From: Stereum hirsutum FP-91666 SS1
Taxonomy: Eukaryota; Basidiomycota; Agaricomycetes; Russulales; Stereaceae
Reading direction: 5' to 3'
NCBI RefSeq assembly: GCF_000264905.1
Contig: NW_006763161.1
Coordinates: forward strand, 1-64,000
Length of the DNA: 64,000 nt
The notes under the pieces are model-generated. The model was given only the letters and a program-made list of their open reading frames with translations. It ran no database searches and was not told the origin of the DNA. Shown here in pieces: positions 22,378 to 34,120 of the stretch; the stretch's first letter is position 1, and every line of letters starts with the position of its first letter. Both the position numbers and the translations under genes were made by a program.

Positions 22378-25295
22378 ACATGGCTCGGCATCATATCCGG
22401 GAGGTAGCTGTGGAAGAGGTCTGCCACTCGATGGTGGGTGAAGAGATGGACAAGGCGTCTTCGAAGGAAGGAGGTTTCCACTTTCCCGAGGAGAAATGTT
22501 GCTGGGCAGTGCTCGATGCATTTAACATGAGTTGTGAACTGCGACTCATCCAAAAGGGAGCACCCACCTTGTTACGCATTCTCATCGCTGCTGTTACGCC
22601 TAATAACACGCGGCCGAAAGCGGCCATCACAGAGGATGGATAGCACTGCTATACGGCCTATGTCTCGGGGAAGCCTACACAGGCTGGGAAGGGGATGTTA
22701 CGCTATACGAGAGAACTTATCATCAACACTCATCTTGCATCATCAGATCATCCTGACAGTCTTTATGATGTTAATGAACGTCCGAAACTTACATGCAAAT
22801 CTCTTCCAATACATCATCGGCATCTGGTTATTCTCGCACACCACCGCAGTCGAAGTCTACGTCATCCTGAACCGTCTTGGTTTCTCGGTCTCCTACAGTT
22901 CAGTCCTCGACTTTCTTCGTATACTCTCCAGCAAAGCTCGTGAAAGCTTACAGCGGAGTGCTCTCGGTGGTTCTGGATGCTCATCTTCGACAATATCAAC
23001 CGCATGTTCCGTCCTGGCGATCCCGATCTTGGTCAAAAGGATCGCATGTATAACGGAACGGCAGTCACTCAGCTCGCAGTAGAAGATTGCGAACCCGAAA
23101 AGGCGTTCTACCCCGAACCTCCTTACGACACTGGAGGAAGGTCGTCGCAAGGCATTGACGCTTGCTACGTTACGCGACCGCCTTGATCTCAAGAGCATAC
23201 ATTTCATCATCGAGCTCCACATAGTCAGCTTTTTGATTGAGCATGTAGAACGCTCGGCTCACCATCAGGAACTCATTACTCTTCATCTCGGCACAACTAA
23301 CGCTTTTGACCGAATGCGCAACAGCCGGAGGACGAAGCTATCGCCAATGGCTACTAGCGATCTCAAGGCAGAGACTGCGAAGGTCCTCGATGACTACGTC
23401 CACTGGATTTGCCAAAGGACGAGGTCGATAGATTCCTTCGCATCGTCGGTGGGGACCAATCTAGGGCTCCGACAAGAAGTCAGTTGTTAATAACAGCTGT
23501 AAAACAGTGCTGTAATAACTGTTTATAACCTGTTATCAACAACCCTTCCGATACACTGGTTTATAGAGCTGTAAAAAAAAGCGTAAGAAATCTAGACGTC
23601 CGGAGTAGATCCGTATTCAGGGAAGACGCTTTCGAATTCCTGATCGCTCCCCGTCGTACTCCATCCTCTCGAATCCCTAAACCGACCTAGACACACCTTT
23701 ACCCGAACCGATTTCCATGACGCTGACTCCATATTCCGACTCTCTCACCACAGCTTACTCTTGTCCACGTCCAAGTTTAAGTACGGTGGGTGTTTTCGTC
23801 AACGACCTCACATACCACGAGCGGACGTGTTTTGGATGTGTTGTAGAATTGGCTCCAAGAAAAAGCGATCAAAAGGACTCTTAGTGCTCTGAAAGCCCTC
23901 CAGAAACTGGCAGCACCTGGGGACAAAAATAACATTTAATCCTATTTCAATAATGTGTTTTTAACACCTGTAAAAAAGTCCCGCGGGGGGCACCAAGTTA
24001 ATAACACGGCGTAACACCCACTGTGGACTTTTTGTCGGAACCCTAGACCAATCGTCCGTTGAGTGACTCCGCGTCTTGAAACAGTTCGTCAACGATTGCC
24101 CACACGGCTATTCGCGCTACGGTTGTATTATCACTCACATTCAACTATGGAGGGATGGGCAGACATCGAATGCATCATTCGCGTACATTGGGGCACTACG
24201 ACCGCCGAACACTTATCCTCATACCGTTCGTCAAACGTCTTGCTCGGACGAAAGGTGAAAACATCAAGCAGCCTGATTCTTACCCGACCCAGCACTGCCT
24301 CAACCTTGATACTCTGAAGGTAGATGCTCTCTGTGCATGGATGTAAGGTCAACTTGCCTATCAATGGCGAGACAAGACCTAATAAGCAGCATAGGGCGCA
24401 CCTCAACACAGACAACCTCGACAATTTCTTCGAAAACAGCGACCTGGACTTTGAGGATCTCATGACACATGCGAAGGCAGTTTGCGATAAGTATGCGACG
24501 TCTACCGCGTACGAAACTGCCCTCCACGGTGGCGATGCCACTCAGCGTATGTCTCCCGAAGGCAATCCATAAAATGGAGATTCACCGTCAAAAGTAAAGA
24601 TGCCCGGGGCTTGGACGGCTGAGGGCGACACCGTTCTAGCAAACGTCATCCTTCGGACGCGCAACTCTTTGCTTCATTACGAGTTTCAGTGGAGTATGGC
24701 CGATGAGGATATAAGACGGGCAGTGAACGTGATGTCGGTCAGTAACTCCTCTCCTGTGTTATCTGTAAACACTAACCCACTGTTCGAATAGTTCTTCACC
24801 TGCGACTTCGAATTCGAATAGTCTGACTCACTTCAAGAAGACGTTCTCAACAACTGGCTCTGCAATCTGACGGGCTACTTAGGCGGGCAGGTTCCGATGG
24901 ATCTTCTACAGGAGCACAACATCAAGCAGCTGAAGGAGATGTCGCAACAGAGAGACGCTACCTTTGGGGGAGAGTTCTTCCGACAGGTGGTCTCGATGAA
25001 CATTCGGTCCTTCCTCGGGATACGACAAGTATTGCGATCTGCGGTCAGTCTCAACAAACGGAGCCAAATACACCGACGTAAGAAGAAGGTGGCAGCGATA
25101 CGCGAGTTTACCAAGGAGATGGAAGCGCACGATTTGCACGAGTATCGTGCCGGTCGGTACCCGGGTCACACAGCGGTGAACGACTTTTCGAAGGGTTACG
25201 CGATGATGGCAAAGGGCTCCAAAATCCGCGACTTTATCAAGCGGATACTGTTCGACATAGGACATGCTGGATCAGGAGCTGCAGGGAGGGCATGA
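22378..25295 (+). pseudogene. DUF6589 protein gene, split by a hAT insertion
   Basis: The order of blocks fits the large fungal DUF6589 family: an N part with KGAPTLLRILIAAVTP (22558-22605), HANLFQYIIGIWLFSHTTAV (22790-22850), WMLIFDNINRMFRPGDPDLG then QKDRMYNGTAV (22972-23070). The next blocks are LPKDEVDRFLRIVGGDQ (before the insertion), QFVNDCPHGYSRYG (24080-24125) and GDTVLANVILRTRNSLLHYE (24620-24690). The tail is PMDLLQEHNIKQLKEMSQQR, DATFGGEFF and RKKKVAAIREFTKEM (24895-25120). A 584-bp element sits at 23462-24045. A TGA follows it (24063-24065), and further stops occur near 24790-24822. DUF6589 genes are repeated in Agaricomycetes and are suspected to be transposon-derived; their function is unknown. 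Confidence 0.75.
23462..24045. mobile_element. hAT-type non-autonomous element with 8-bp target duplication
   Basis: Ends are inverted copies of TAGGGYTCCGACAARAAGTC (left 23462-23481, right 24026-24045, two mismatches). The element is flanked on both sides by GACCAATC (23454-23461 and 24046-24053). TAGGG-type ends with an exact 8-bp duplication are diagnostic of the hAT superfamily. Removing the element and one duplication rejoins the DUF6589 frame across GGDQ/SSVE. The 584-bp interior has no transposase frame. Confidence 0.9.
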
Positions 25296-25805
25296 GGAAG
25301 ACGAGGAGGAAATCATCTTACCCTCCATTATTTTACCCAACATTCTTGTGGAGGGATCATTGGCACTCGGAGATGAAGGCCTCGAGGACGAGGTCATTGT
25401 AAGCCCCTCAGCGTAAAATGGACGGGCAAAAACCTATATGTTTTATGTACAAACAATGCTCAAATCAAAACCCGCAACCCGTACAAGTAGGCTCAAGTCT
25501 AGGTCTACCTACGATGTGAACCGTAAGTGGTCGTGATGTTCTCTTTCTCCTCCCGGGAACGAGTCTGCACTGTACGACCTGTACTAGATCGCGATACCTT
25601 GCTTGGAGACGCGTCGAGTGGTTCTTCGAAGTTGGCAACACGGTTTGCGAGATGAGGTAAGGGGAAGTGATCGTGAGGTTGACAGCGATGGATCGCGTTG
25701 AGGAGTGGTAGAGCGTGGAGGTGTAGTGGGAAGAGGTTGAGAGCGACGCGTCGTTTAATGGGCGAGGTGCCGGTTGACTCTTCATCATGATCGACACACC
25801 GGCAA

Positions 25806-27780
25806 AGCGTCGGATCTGGCAAGACCACACCTCACGACTGGCAACTTGACATCGCGGAGTGCTTGGTGTTAGGGATCGATCGCGAACTTATTGCGCCAAC
25901 AGGTTCCGGGAAGACCATCGCATTCATGTTGCTGCTATTCTTCTACTAGCAGAGATCTGAGCAAGAAAAGGAGGATAGGGATAAAGCAAAAGGAGAGGCA
26001 AACCAGAAGACAAATCCCAAGGTGTTGATCATCGTCTCGCCCTTCATTCCTCTCGAAGCCGACCAGGTGAGTCCTAAGATTTCTGCACTGCGTTTCGGGG
26101 CCTGATGGAGGGATATCAACTGGCACGTCATTTCTCCGCAGTGGCCCTTAACGGGAAGACCTACTCCTACAAGATACTGAAGGTGCATTGTTTATGCTAT
26201 CACGATTCATACCACCATGCGTGACAACCTCTCAGGACATAGAAGACGGCCGTATCTCGGTCGTCATTACATCTCCGAATGTGTTTGGAGCATGAGAAAC
26301 TTTGTGCTCTGCTCAACACAGCAACGTTTGCCAAGCGCATTGGAGCCTTCGTCCTCGACGAGGCGCACTGTATCACGCAGTGGGGTGATAGCTTTCGCGA
26401 GATCTACGCTAAGCTGGGAACCCTTCGCGCATTCGCAGCATATACACCATTCCTTGCGACGTCGGCTACACTCACCCCCAAGGACCTGACGAGTATTCGC
26501 AAGTAAGTGCACTTCTCAAGACCGGACACGTTCCATCTTAACCTCTGCAACGACTGCCCAAACATCACATGACACGTCGTCCATATGAATGCAGGCAAGT
26601 CAGATCTTGAGTCGCTCGGATTTCTCCCGCCGAAGAATCCGAGTGCTGAACGGCTGGGAAAGGTCATCGCCTTCTTCGACGACATCCTTATTTCAATGAA
26701 GGCATGGCATTGGTTTCGAGAGAGATTGCCTGAACACTTACGGGCGCGGACAGCGATTTATAACTCACGTCGTGGTGGAAACTCCAAACTGGATGTGACC
26801 GCGCAGTTCTGTGACGACAAAACCGACATACTATTCGCGAGCGAGGCTTGGATACGATACGTGGTTTCGGGTATCCTTGTCAGCTCATATATTGATATTC
26901 AAACCTAAAAGGGATGCAACTTATCGAACGTTGAGTCTGTCGTGCAGTTCATGGTCCCTGCATCGTTGTCTATTTGGCTACAGCGTGCAGGCCGTGCCGT
27001 TCGAAAGAAGGACGCACAGGCACATACATACCTGCTGGTGCAACCGAGGGTGTTTCAGGAGAAGAACAAGAAAAAGCGGGAAGAGGGAGACGAAATCGAG
27101 TTCGTCAAAACGATCAAGACGAACTTACGATGATGGATACAGACTTGTGATTGTCGCAGAGATGTGGCAGACGAGCATCTAAATAATCCTGTCAATTGTC
27201 AAGGTCAGTGTTTTTCTACATGCATATATGCAGAAACAAGCTACTCACATTGAAGGCGTGGACAGAAGAATCTGAGGCGATCAGATAAAGCATCGTGCTC
27301 ACCTGAGCCGGAAGCCTCATCCAATTTGGCCATGGACGAAGCCCAGTCTCCCGAATCCCCTTCGACACGGACCAGCGCGGTACACAACGTAAAACGAGGA
27401 GCAGTCAAACGCTCTGATCAGCATCTTGAGGAGGCACGGAGACTTCTCCGACGCTGGCGCGCGTCGACCTATCAAGCGAACTGTCCGTACACGATCTGGG
27501 GAGAAGAGCGTTTAATGCCAAGATGTTGTAGTGACCGTGTTGGCTCCATGCCGCTGATGGAGGACTCTGGAGGATTTGGAATATGCAGCAGCCGACTGGA
27601 TGTGGAAGGAAGAGCACGGCGAGGAAGTTTTGACTGTTGGAGGAGCTAGACGAGAGAGTAGACGGCGAGAAGGAGGCCGCGAAGAAAGCTAAGGCTGAAG
27701 CACGAAAGGCTGAAACGAAAAGAAAGCGAGAAGCGAAGAAACGAGCCAAGGAACGTGACGAGGACTTGTCGTCGTCGTCG
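25806..27780 (+). pseudogene. RecQ-like DNA helicase, degenerate
   Basis: Helicase motifs are in order: the Q-motif region HDWQLDIAECLVLGIDREL, Walker A APTGSGKT (25893-25916), SPFIPLEADQ, ALNGKTYSYK, DEAH box in FVLDEAHCITQWGDSFREIY (26350-26405), LATSATLTPKDL, PASLSIWLQRAGRAVRKKDA (motif VI, 26950-27020). The C-terminal mark is CRRDVADEHLNNP (27143-27180). The tail HLEEARRLLRRWRAST and a Lys/Ala/Glu coil (27660-27770) are typical of the long RecQ-like helicases repeated in mushroom genomes. Defects: TAG at 25947-25949, a ~2-base loss before CLEHEKL (about 26275), and a scrambled TEAAGMG motif V near 26845. A 3'-to-5' unwinding enzyme originally; unlikely to work now. Confidence 0.8.
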
Positions 27781-29381
27781 TCGGACGAGGAGGCGTTGGC
27801 GCTCGTCGAACGCGCTCCTAAGCGCCCTCGTGTTTCGCGTTCTCACGCGATGCGATCTTGCCCAAATCTTGCCTCCGCCTCCTCTTTTCCCTTCCCGCGT
27901 CTCCAACTACACAGGCTGCTGGTGAGCTGGTAAGTGTCTTATTTGAACTTACCATCTATTTTCACGGTGATCGTTCGGGCTTCATTTGCAGACATCCTCC
28001 GTTGGCCAAACGCCTCCCGTGCTCACAAGTCGTACATCGTCACCTCCTGAGAGCGCGACGGCCGTGCCACGTCTAACGGCGTCTTCAGATCGGTCGTCTT
28101 CAGCATCTGCAAGACCTGTCTCGTCCTTAGATGGCGCCGCGGCGGCTATTGGGTATACAGGAATAGGTGGAGCGTCCGTAAGGACTGCAGGTGCGCCACA
28201 TTCTGTGAATCTGACCGCCCGTACGCTCTAACATCATTGTCTTTCTGTCTTAGCAGCGTCCAATGAACCCTCGCAGACTGCTATGGCTGTTCCTGTGAAC
28301 TACCATGTAAGCATACTTTATCCGCGAGCGCGACTGAGATCTCGTTCACTTCGGAGTCGTTGGACCCACCTGGGCCGTCACATGATCAAAAGTTGCAAGT
28401 CGCAAACATGGTTTGTTGAAGACTGGTTGGGTGTAGTTGTAGACGATGGCAGCTATTGGTCACAGAAAATGAGATCGATGATAGCTGTGCCCGTGCTGAT
28501 ACGTTACACGAGTGCTCATTGTATGCCGTCGTACCGACATGTACGCTACTTTCTATTGGTGACAACATCAATCCCCGTCTAGCGTCCATAACGATGCACA
28601 CCCGCTGGCACACCCTCCCTTGAATTTTGCCGTGATGGTTGGTCGGCTCATCGTCTCCGGCTTGGGGCACGAAAACACCTCAGATTTAGAACATGAAAAA
28701 TCACCGTCCAAAATGCTCGACGTTCACGAGCCTTAAGTACCCAGTAGCTATTCCAACCGACAGCCTATTCGTCACTGCCAGCTCCATTCGTCTCTTCTCT
28801 GCTCACACTGTTTTTATCATAGCATTGTGGTCTTGTGTTTTTATGGATCAGGAGAAATTCCACCCCCATTCTTTTGTCTCTCTCCTCGGCGCCTGCCTCC
28901 TCTTCGTCCCATGTGATTTCGTCCGTCACCGGTGAGCCAAGCGCTCACTGAATGGTGACTTCATGCACTCGTGCACATCCTAATGCCGCATGCTCACTGC
29001 AAGTTTTTGTTCTGTTACTCATCCCCTTCATGTATGCGTGAGCACTAACCAGTCAGAACCAATCAACACTCATAGACACGACCGCCTATGGCTGGTCATA
29101 GACGGTTTACGAATTCTAGCAGTCTGTACACCGGTCTCGTCTCGAAAGTTTTGGAGAAAAAACCGGACCCGACAGGACTCTGAAACACTTCAATTCGAGG
29201 GATAATTATTATCAGGAACTGAATCCGTCTTCCCTCCGGGAGAAATGAAAGACAATGAACTACAAGGGACCAAACGCCAACATTATCCACATACCAATGG
29301 CCCCAAAGGACATTGTTACCAATGTTCGTAGGACTTTTCCTGCCAACGACCGCGACGGTGTTTCTGCTAAGAATGGATATG
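27781..29381. other. Low-complexity tail and gene-free stretch
   Basis: 27781-28230 continues a Ser/Pro-rich plus frame (SSSSSDEEALALVERAPKRP, then SRTSSPPESATAVPRLTASS) that may be the disordered end of the helicase with one intron. From 28300 to 29380 I see no supported gene. Confidence 0.35.
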
Positions 29382-30451
29382 TCAGAACACGAGGAAATCA
29401 GTAAAGCCAGTTTCTAAAGCGGCAACAGGTCAAAGCCAATGATTAAATAAGAAGGTATGAAGAAGGCAGACACTTATTCGACCCCCGTTCGGCGAGATAC
29501 CCTGAAAAGTCGAAATGATGTACGTACCGTGATGTCCCACGTCCAAAGTGCTCGGGATGTCCTCCATGCCACCAGAAGTCTCCTCCTCCCACATCGTCAG
29601 AGATTGCGAAGGCCCAGCAGATGGCGAGATCACAGCATCGTCAGTCGTCGATCCCGCCACTGGTGTAGGCACGGAGGAATGCGAGTATTGCAAGCAAAAG
29701 GAAGATGACGATGCGGGTGGGGGAGTTTTAAATGCACCAATTCCCTTCTCACTGATAGCCAAGAATGGAGAGGGCACGATGCAGGTAGGCGGGGAGGCCT
29801 GGATTGGTTTATGTCGAAATGGTAACTTCGAAGGTGACTTGGACGTAGGCTTCGAAGGTGACTTGAATATCTTTCTACGAGCGGATGAAGATGCCCCAGT
29901 GCTTTGTATCGTGAGGTGGGGTTTGGCGCCCGCCTGGAACGGATTCGTCTGCGGCCCCGGCATCTCTCCTGGGCCCCATCGCTCTACAGCCTTTCCAGTC
30001 ACCCTCGCTTTTCTAAGGGCATCGAACGCAGCATCAAGAGACGGGTACCCCTGATAACGTCCGCCGGAGACACCCACAGTCTCTGCAATGGCCTCTTCTC
30101 TACAAGATGGTTTCATTAGTGCGAGACGAATGGCGAGTCCAAAATCAAAAAGTACTTCGTTTGAAAAAGATTTGGATGGCGCCCGACAAAGACAGCCCAC
30201 CAATAGTACTCCTCTTCACTTGGATGTATGGTAACGTCAGTGTGCTGATCTCCCGACGTGTATCGGGCTAGTATATGCGAAGTTAATTGATGAAGGTGTC
30301 CATTAAACTCTGAAAATGCATACATACACTCTGAGTCGTACCGGTGGTCAGGCACTCTACCTGCATCTCGGCCTTCCGCTTCCTCCAGTTGAAAACAGAC
30401 TTTTCGAGGGCGCCCCGCCTGGAAATGGGAGTCTCCTGGTATACCAGACAT
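29382..30451 (-). CDS. RNase H1 N-terminal-like (viroplasmin-fold) domain protein
   Basis: Three exons join cleanly: 30451-30156, 30099-29528, 29413-29382, giving 299 codons plus stop. Both introns have good signals (GTACTTTTTG...CACTAATG...TTGTAG; GTACGTACAT...CTTTAG). Spliced residues around 85-140 read YYWWAVFVGRHPNLFQTKEE, AIAETVGVSGGRYQGYPSLD and AAFDALRKARVTG. This is the pattern of the small RNA:DNA-hybrid-binding domain at the N terminus of eukaryotic RNase H1 (YAV..GR.PG...S..E......G.....Y..F.S...A). The rest is basic and Ser/Pro-rich with two KSPSK repeats; there is no RNase H catalytic domain. It is likely a nucleic-acid-binding protein of unknown role. It lies tail-to-tail with the helicase remnant and head-to-head with a LINE gag remnant. 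Confidence 0.7.
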
Positions 30452-30880
30452 TGTGATGGTCCGAGAAGGTAAAGGAGTAGGTGAGAGAGGTGACTATGGA
30501 AGGGAGGAAGTAAGTCGAACGCTTCGCGTGTCGTTGTAGTATCAGGGAAGAACAGAGATCAACCAACAGGTCAGCTGGTGCCGTGTGACTTACATTCCTA
30601 TAGCGCCAAACCGCTATAAATTTAGCATCCTTCACATCACGACCTTCGCGTTTCCAGTGACTATACCAAAGAATAGTGAGCGACATAAATATTTCCCCAA
30701 CCACCGTAAGTTTGATAATGCTTACTCTGAGGAAGGGAACCTTTGGTACAAGGGGGTCGCGGAAAGTTAATACATGACCAGGGGTCGGTTTTTCTCAGAA
30801 CGTCACCGAGCTTATGCGACCTCAATAAGTAGTAGAGAGTTGGACGGATCGTGGAGGAGAATCTGTGAGACACATTTGAT

Positions 30881-32024
30881 GCGGACGCTGGGCGCATGGA
30901 AGAAGAGGCGGAACAGACCCGCAAAGCCACTGAAGCTCTGGATCGAGCTACCGAGCGCAGAACTCAATTGGTGAATAAGATCGAAACGACGATAAAGAGC
31001 TATGGGGACAATGAAGCCCAGAGGCGAAGGAGGAGAGGGTGTGTCAGCTCACACCACCAACGGCTCCATTACCACCTCATACGCGACTGCGCTCACGCAA
31101 GGCACACACAACATCGCACCGCAGAATGCACCGAGCACCGATGTTTCCAGAAACCGTGATGAATGCCGAATACTACTGAACAAGATATCTGGCAGCTCCA
31201 GAAAATACTCCGACCTCGACGAGATGATGCTCGTCGAGGCTGCCGAAATCTCACTCGAAAAGATAGACAACCGACCTTCCGACAGGCTATCCTTCGTCGG
31301 AGCACGCATCCTGTCTAACGGTGTCCTACTACTCGAAGCTAACAACAAGGAGCTGAATTCCTGGCTAAAGGAGACGGACGAACACCACACACTATTCATC
31401 AATGGATTCGCTGATGGGTTCTCTACCATCAAGGGATCAACCGTACGTCGCAATGGCCAAGTCCCTCTCGGTCACGCACGAGGTTGGCAATGAGAAACGA
31501 ACTACGAGACATAAAGCGACGAGTGGGCCTGAGCGAAGGCTAGATATTGACCACGCACTCCTTCAAGCCAGTTCATAGGTGTGCACCAGGACAGAGAATC
31601 GCGCACGGGACTCTGCACTTGCGTAGTGCAATGGCAGCGGATACCCTCATACGCGACGGTGTCATTATCCAAGGGAAACGAAAGAAGACCAGATGCGTTG
31701 GGAATGAGGCGCGCCACTCTTTCCGATGCACCAGAGCCCTCATAGGGGCATGGTGGGCGGTGCAAATACTGCAATGGAGCAGTCGGATAGTGGGTGGCGA
31801 GGGAGAGAGAATGCAGAGGCGAAGAAAGAAAAAAGACAAGAGATGGGTTCGAAAGCAGGGGGAGACGGAGGACGGCGGCGGGAGAGTATGATGGGAACGG
31901 CAAACGAAGAAGACGGGAAGTGGGCGGAGGGCAGGCAGTACGACGAGAACGGCCATCAAGCCAGCACCGAAGAAGGACACGCTCGACAATTGGATCGAGG
32001 AGTGGCAACCTTTGAGGTCCTTTG
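30881..32024 (+). pseudogene. LINE-type (non-LTR) retrotransposon gag/ORF1 remnant
   Basis: The first part is a coiled coil (MEEEAEQTRKATEALDRATE, 30896-31000). Then come ARILSNGVLLLEANNKELNS with WLKETDEHH (31303-31385) and, in a second frame, PGQRIAHGTLHLRSAMAADT then LIRDGVIIQGKRKKTR (31574-31690), running to RHSFRC where a zinc knuckle would begin. This succession (helix, ..NGG..LE....AA.WL, H..L....AAN.LI.DG..I.GKR, C..C) is that of ORF1 proteins of basidiomycete LINE elements. The zinc knuckle has decayed into a charged tail, and no reverse transcriptase follows. Confidence 0.55.
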
Positions 32025-33600
32025 AAACCTCAGCTCAGTTCGAGACCCACTCGCGCTGACTTGGCGCAGACCATCAAGGACACCACACAAAGATTCCCAA
32101 CGAATGCAGTACAGCCAACAAGCCCTAATCGAAGGGATCGCCCGTCGATGGTGTAGTTTTGAGTCGCGTTCGATGACGACTGTCTCGGGGGGTAGCGCGA
32201 TAGAAGTTTATGGAGCGTGCAATAATGACGGTGCTGTCGGTCGGGATCATTGGGGGAAGGTGAGACGTCACCGGACTGAGCTCATGAGGTGGCAGAAGAT
32301 GTTGTGGCGACTGGATATTGGCGTATGTAGACCGTGGCAGCTGGTGATGGGGGAGTTGTGGTGGAAGCAGAGGCTTCGGAGAAGAGGGTGCTCTGAGCGA
32401 AGGAGATGGAGGATGTTGTAAGCGTTCCTGTGGCCCAAACTGGTGCGTTGTCGAGAGAGCAGGGACGAAAGAAGATGGTGGGTTCGGTAGTGAGTGGGAT
32501 GGATCCAGCCAATTTCGGGGGTGATATGATCGAGAACGAGCTGGATAAAGGCGAAGGTTGAAAAGGAGGAGATTGATGAGAACGTGGAGGGTGTGAAGCG
32601 TTTGAAGGTGGCGCAGTAGGCGCTGGAACGGGCATGAATAAGCGTCCTCTACCATTTGACTCGCTGGATCAAACTGGAGGGAACTTGGAAGGGACGACAG
32701 AGGTTTCGTAACCGGAGTTCGAACGAGTGGAATGCACGTGGCAGAAGTTACCATACGATTGCATGAGGGGGAATAGGTGGGCGATCGGTGATGATACTCC
32801 TAGCCGGAACGTGTACGTTGAATTTCGAGCTCGAGCCCGTCACACTCGTGGTAGCAACACTCTGGATGTGATTGCGGGCCGCCCGCGCCTGGAGATTCGC
32901 CTGCTGAAGCATAGAGGTCGAGAACGAGCTGGGCTAATGGGCGATTGTCCGCCGATGACGAGGCACGAGCGTGCGTAGGATGAAGGTTCCACCCGGGCGA
33001 GGGTGACACCAGTGGTGAGGGCGAATGCGAACGAATCGAATTTGAACGTCGTGAATAGCCGGAGGAAGACAAGGTGGATGCATCGAGGGTCGAAATTTAT
33101 TAGGTAACGTAGATTGAGAATATTGTGTAAGCGAACTGGGAAGAGCGGAATCAACGTGCGCTTGGCTATCATTATGTCCTCCTCCCTCGATCTCTATTGG
33201 GATAAACGGCTAACCGGGAGGGAGCAGTGGGGCCCGAGGACAGAGACTTGAAGATGAAAAGCATGCTCGAAGAATCGGAGAACGTCTAGGTACAACAGTA
33301 AATAATGAGTCCGATCTGATGAAACGGTAAACGAAAGCGTCTGTAAAACTCACCTGACAACGCAAAGCGGGAACGATCGAGACGAAAGACGAGCATACGA
33401 GCGTAAGCAGTAACACGAGGCTGAGGTGAAGTAAGAACAAATATGAAATGAGAAGCCAAATAAGTACTCGGAAACCGAGACATGAAGCCAGAACCCAAAC
33501 CCGGTAAGCCTGAGATGAAGTATACACACAAACCCATGGTTCAAGACAAGGCTCTATGACCCAGTGGATATTTAATTGGAATCACTGCGAGTGTGAAACG
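32025..33600. other. Pro/Ser-rich frames, no gene assigned
   Basis: Two overlapping minus-strand frames (32125-32754 and 32282-32635) are rich in Pro, Ser and Thr, and a third (32800-33072) in Ser/Arg. Such bias can come from low-complexity exons of a real disordered protein, but no domain or consistent splicing was found. Confidence 0.3.
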
Positions 33601-33658
33601 TAGTGATTCCATACAAGTCAAAAATGGCGAACAGATAGTGAACCAAAAAATTGGCGGA

Positions 33659-34120
33659 GTGACTCATCATACAGCCCTCCGAGAAGAATGTAGTGCTCTT
33701 CCCGCTCTCCATCCTATTCACCGACTTGTGAATCGAGCGACTACGACCCATGGATTAGATCTACCACCCCGAATTCCTGAAGTTAGAAAGAAAGTCACTC
33801 ACCTGATACCTTTGCGTACAGCACCAACACCGATGCTCAGTTGAATGAATGGCGGAGGAAAGAAAATCATCATCCCACTACATTCAACCCCTCAACCCAA
33901 TCCCGAATCCACTGTCTGTGCTCGCTGATGTGGCCATCTTGTTCAATGCTGTGGGCTGTTGCGCTGTAGGTCTCATATGGCCTGATATAGGATTCGAGGG
34001 TTTCTGTGCGAGTGCTGCGCCGGTATCTCCACTGCCGTCGAAACCGCAAACCCCGCAGAAAGATCTTAAGCAGAGCGAAAACACCGAGGCTGGAGTGGTC
34101 TGTCAACATATGTGCTCTTC
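33659..34120. repeat. Dispersed repeat, copy 1
   Basis: This ~460-bp segment is matched in the same orientation by 37767-38238. Shared anchors include gactcatcataca, cccga.tccactgt.tgtgctcg, cgaaaccacaaa/cgcaaac and cccgcagaaagatctta.gcagagcga with gaggctggagtggtct at the 3' side. On the minus strand both read LCLRSFCG(V/I)CGFD, a Cys-rich peptide, so the unit may derive from a gene. Confidence 0.65.

Noticed and set aside
32125..32754. 209-codon minus-strand frame as a gene
   Set aside because: Pro/Ser bias only; the overlapping frame at 32282-32635 is equally plausible and neither has a domain.
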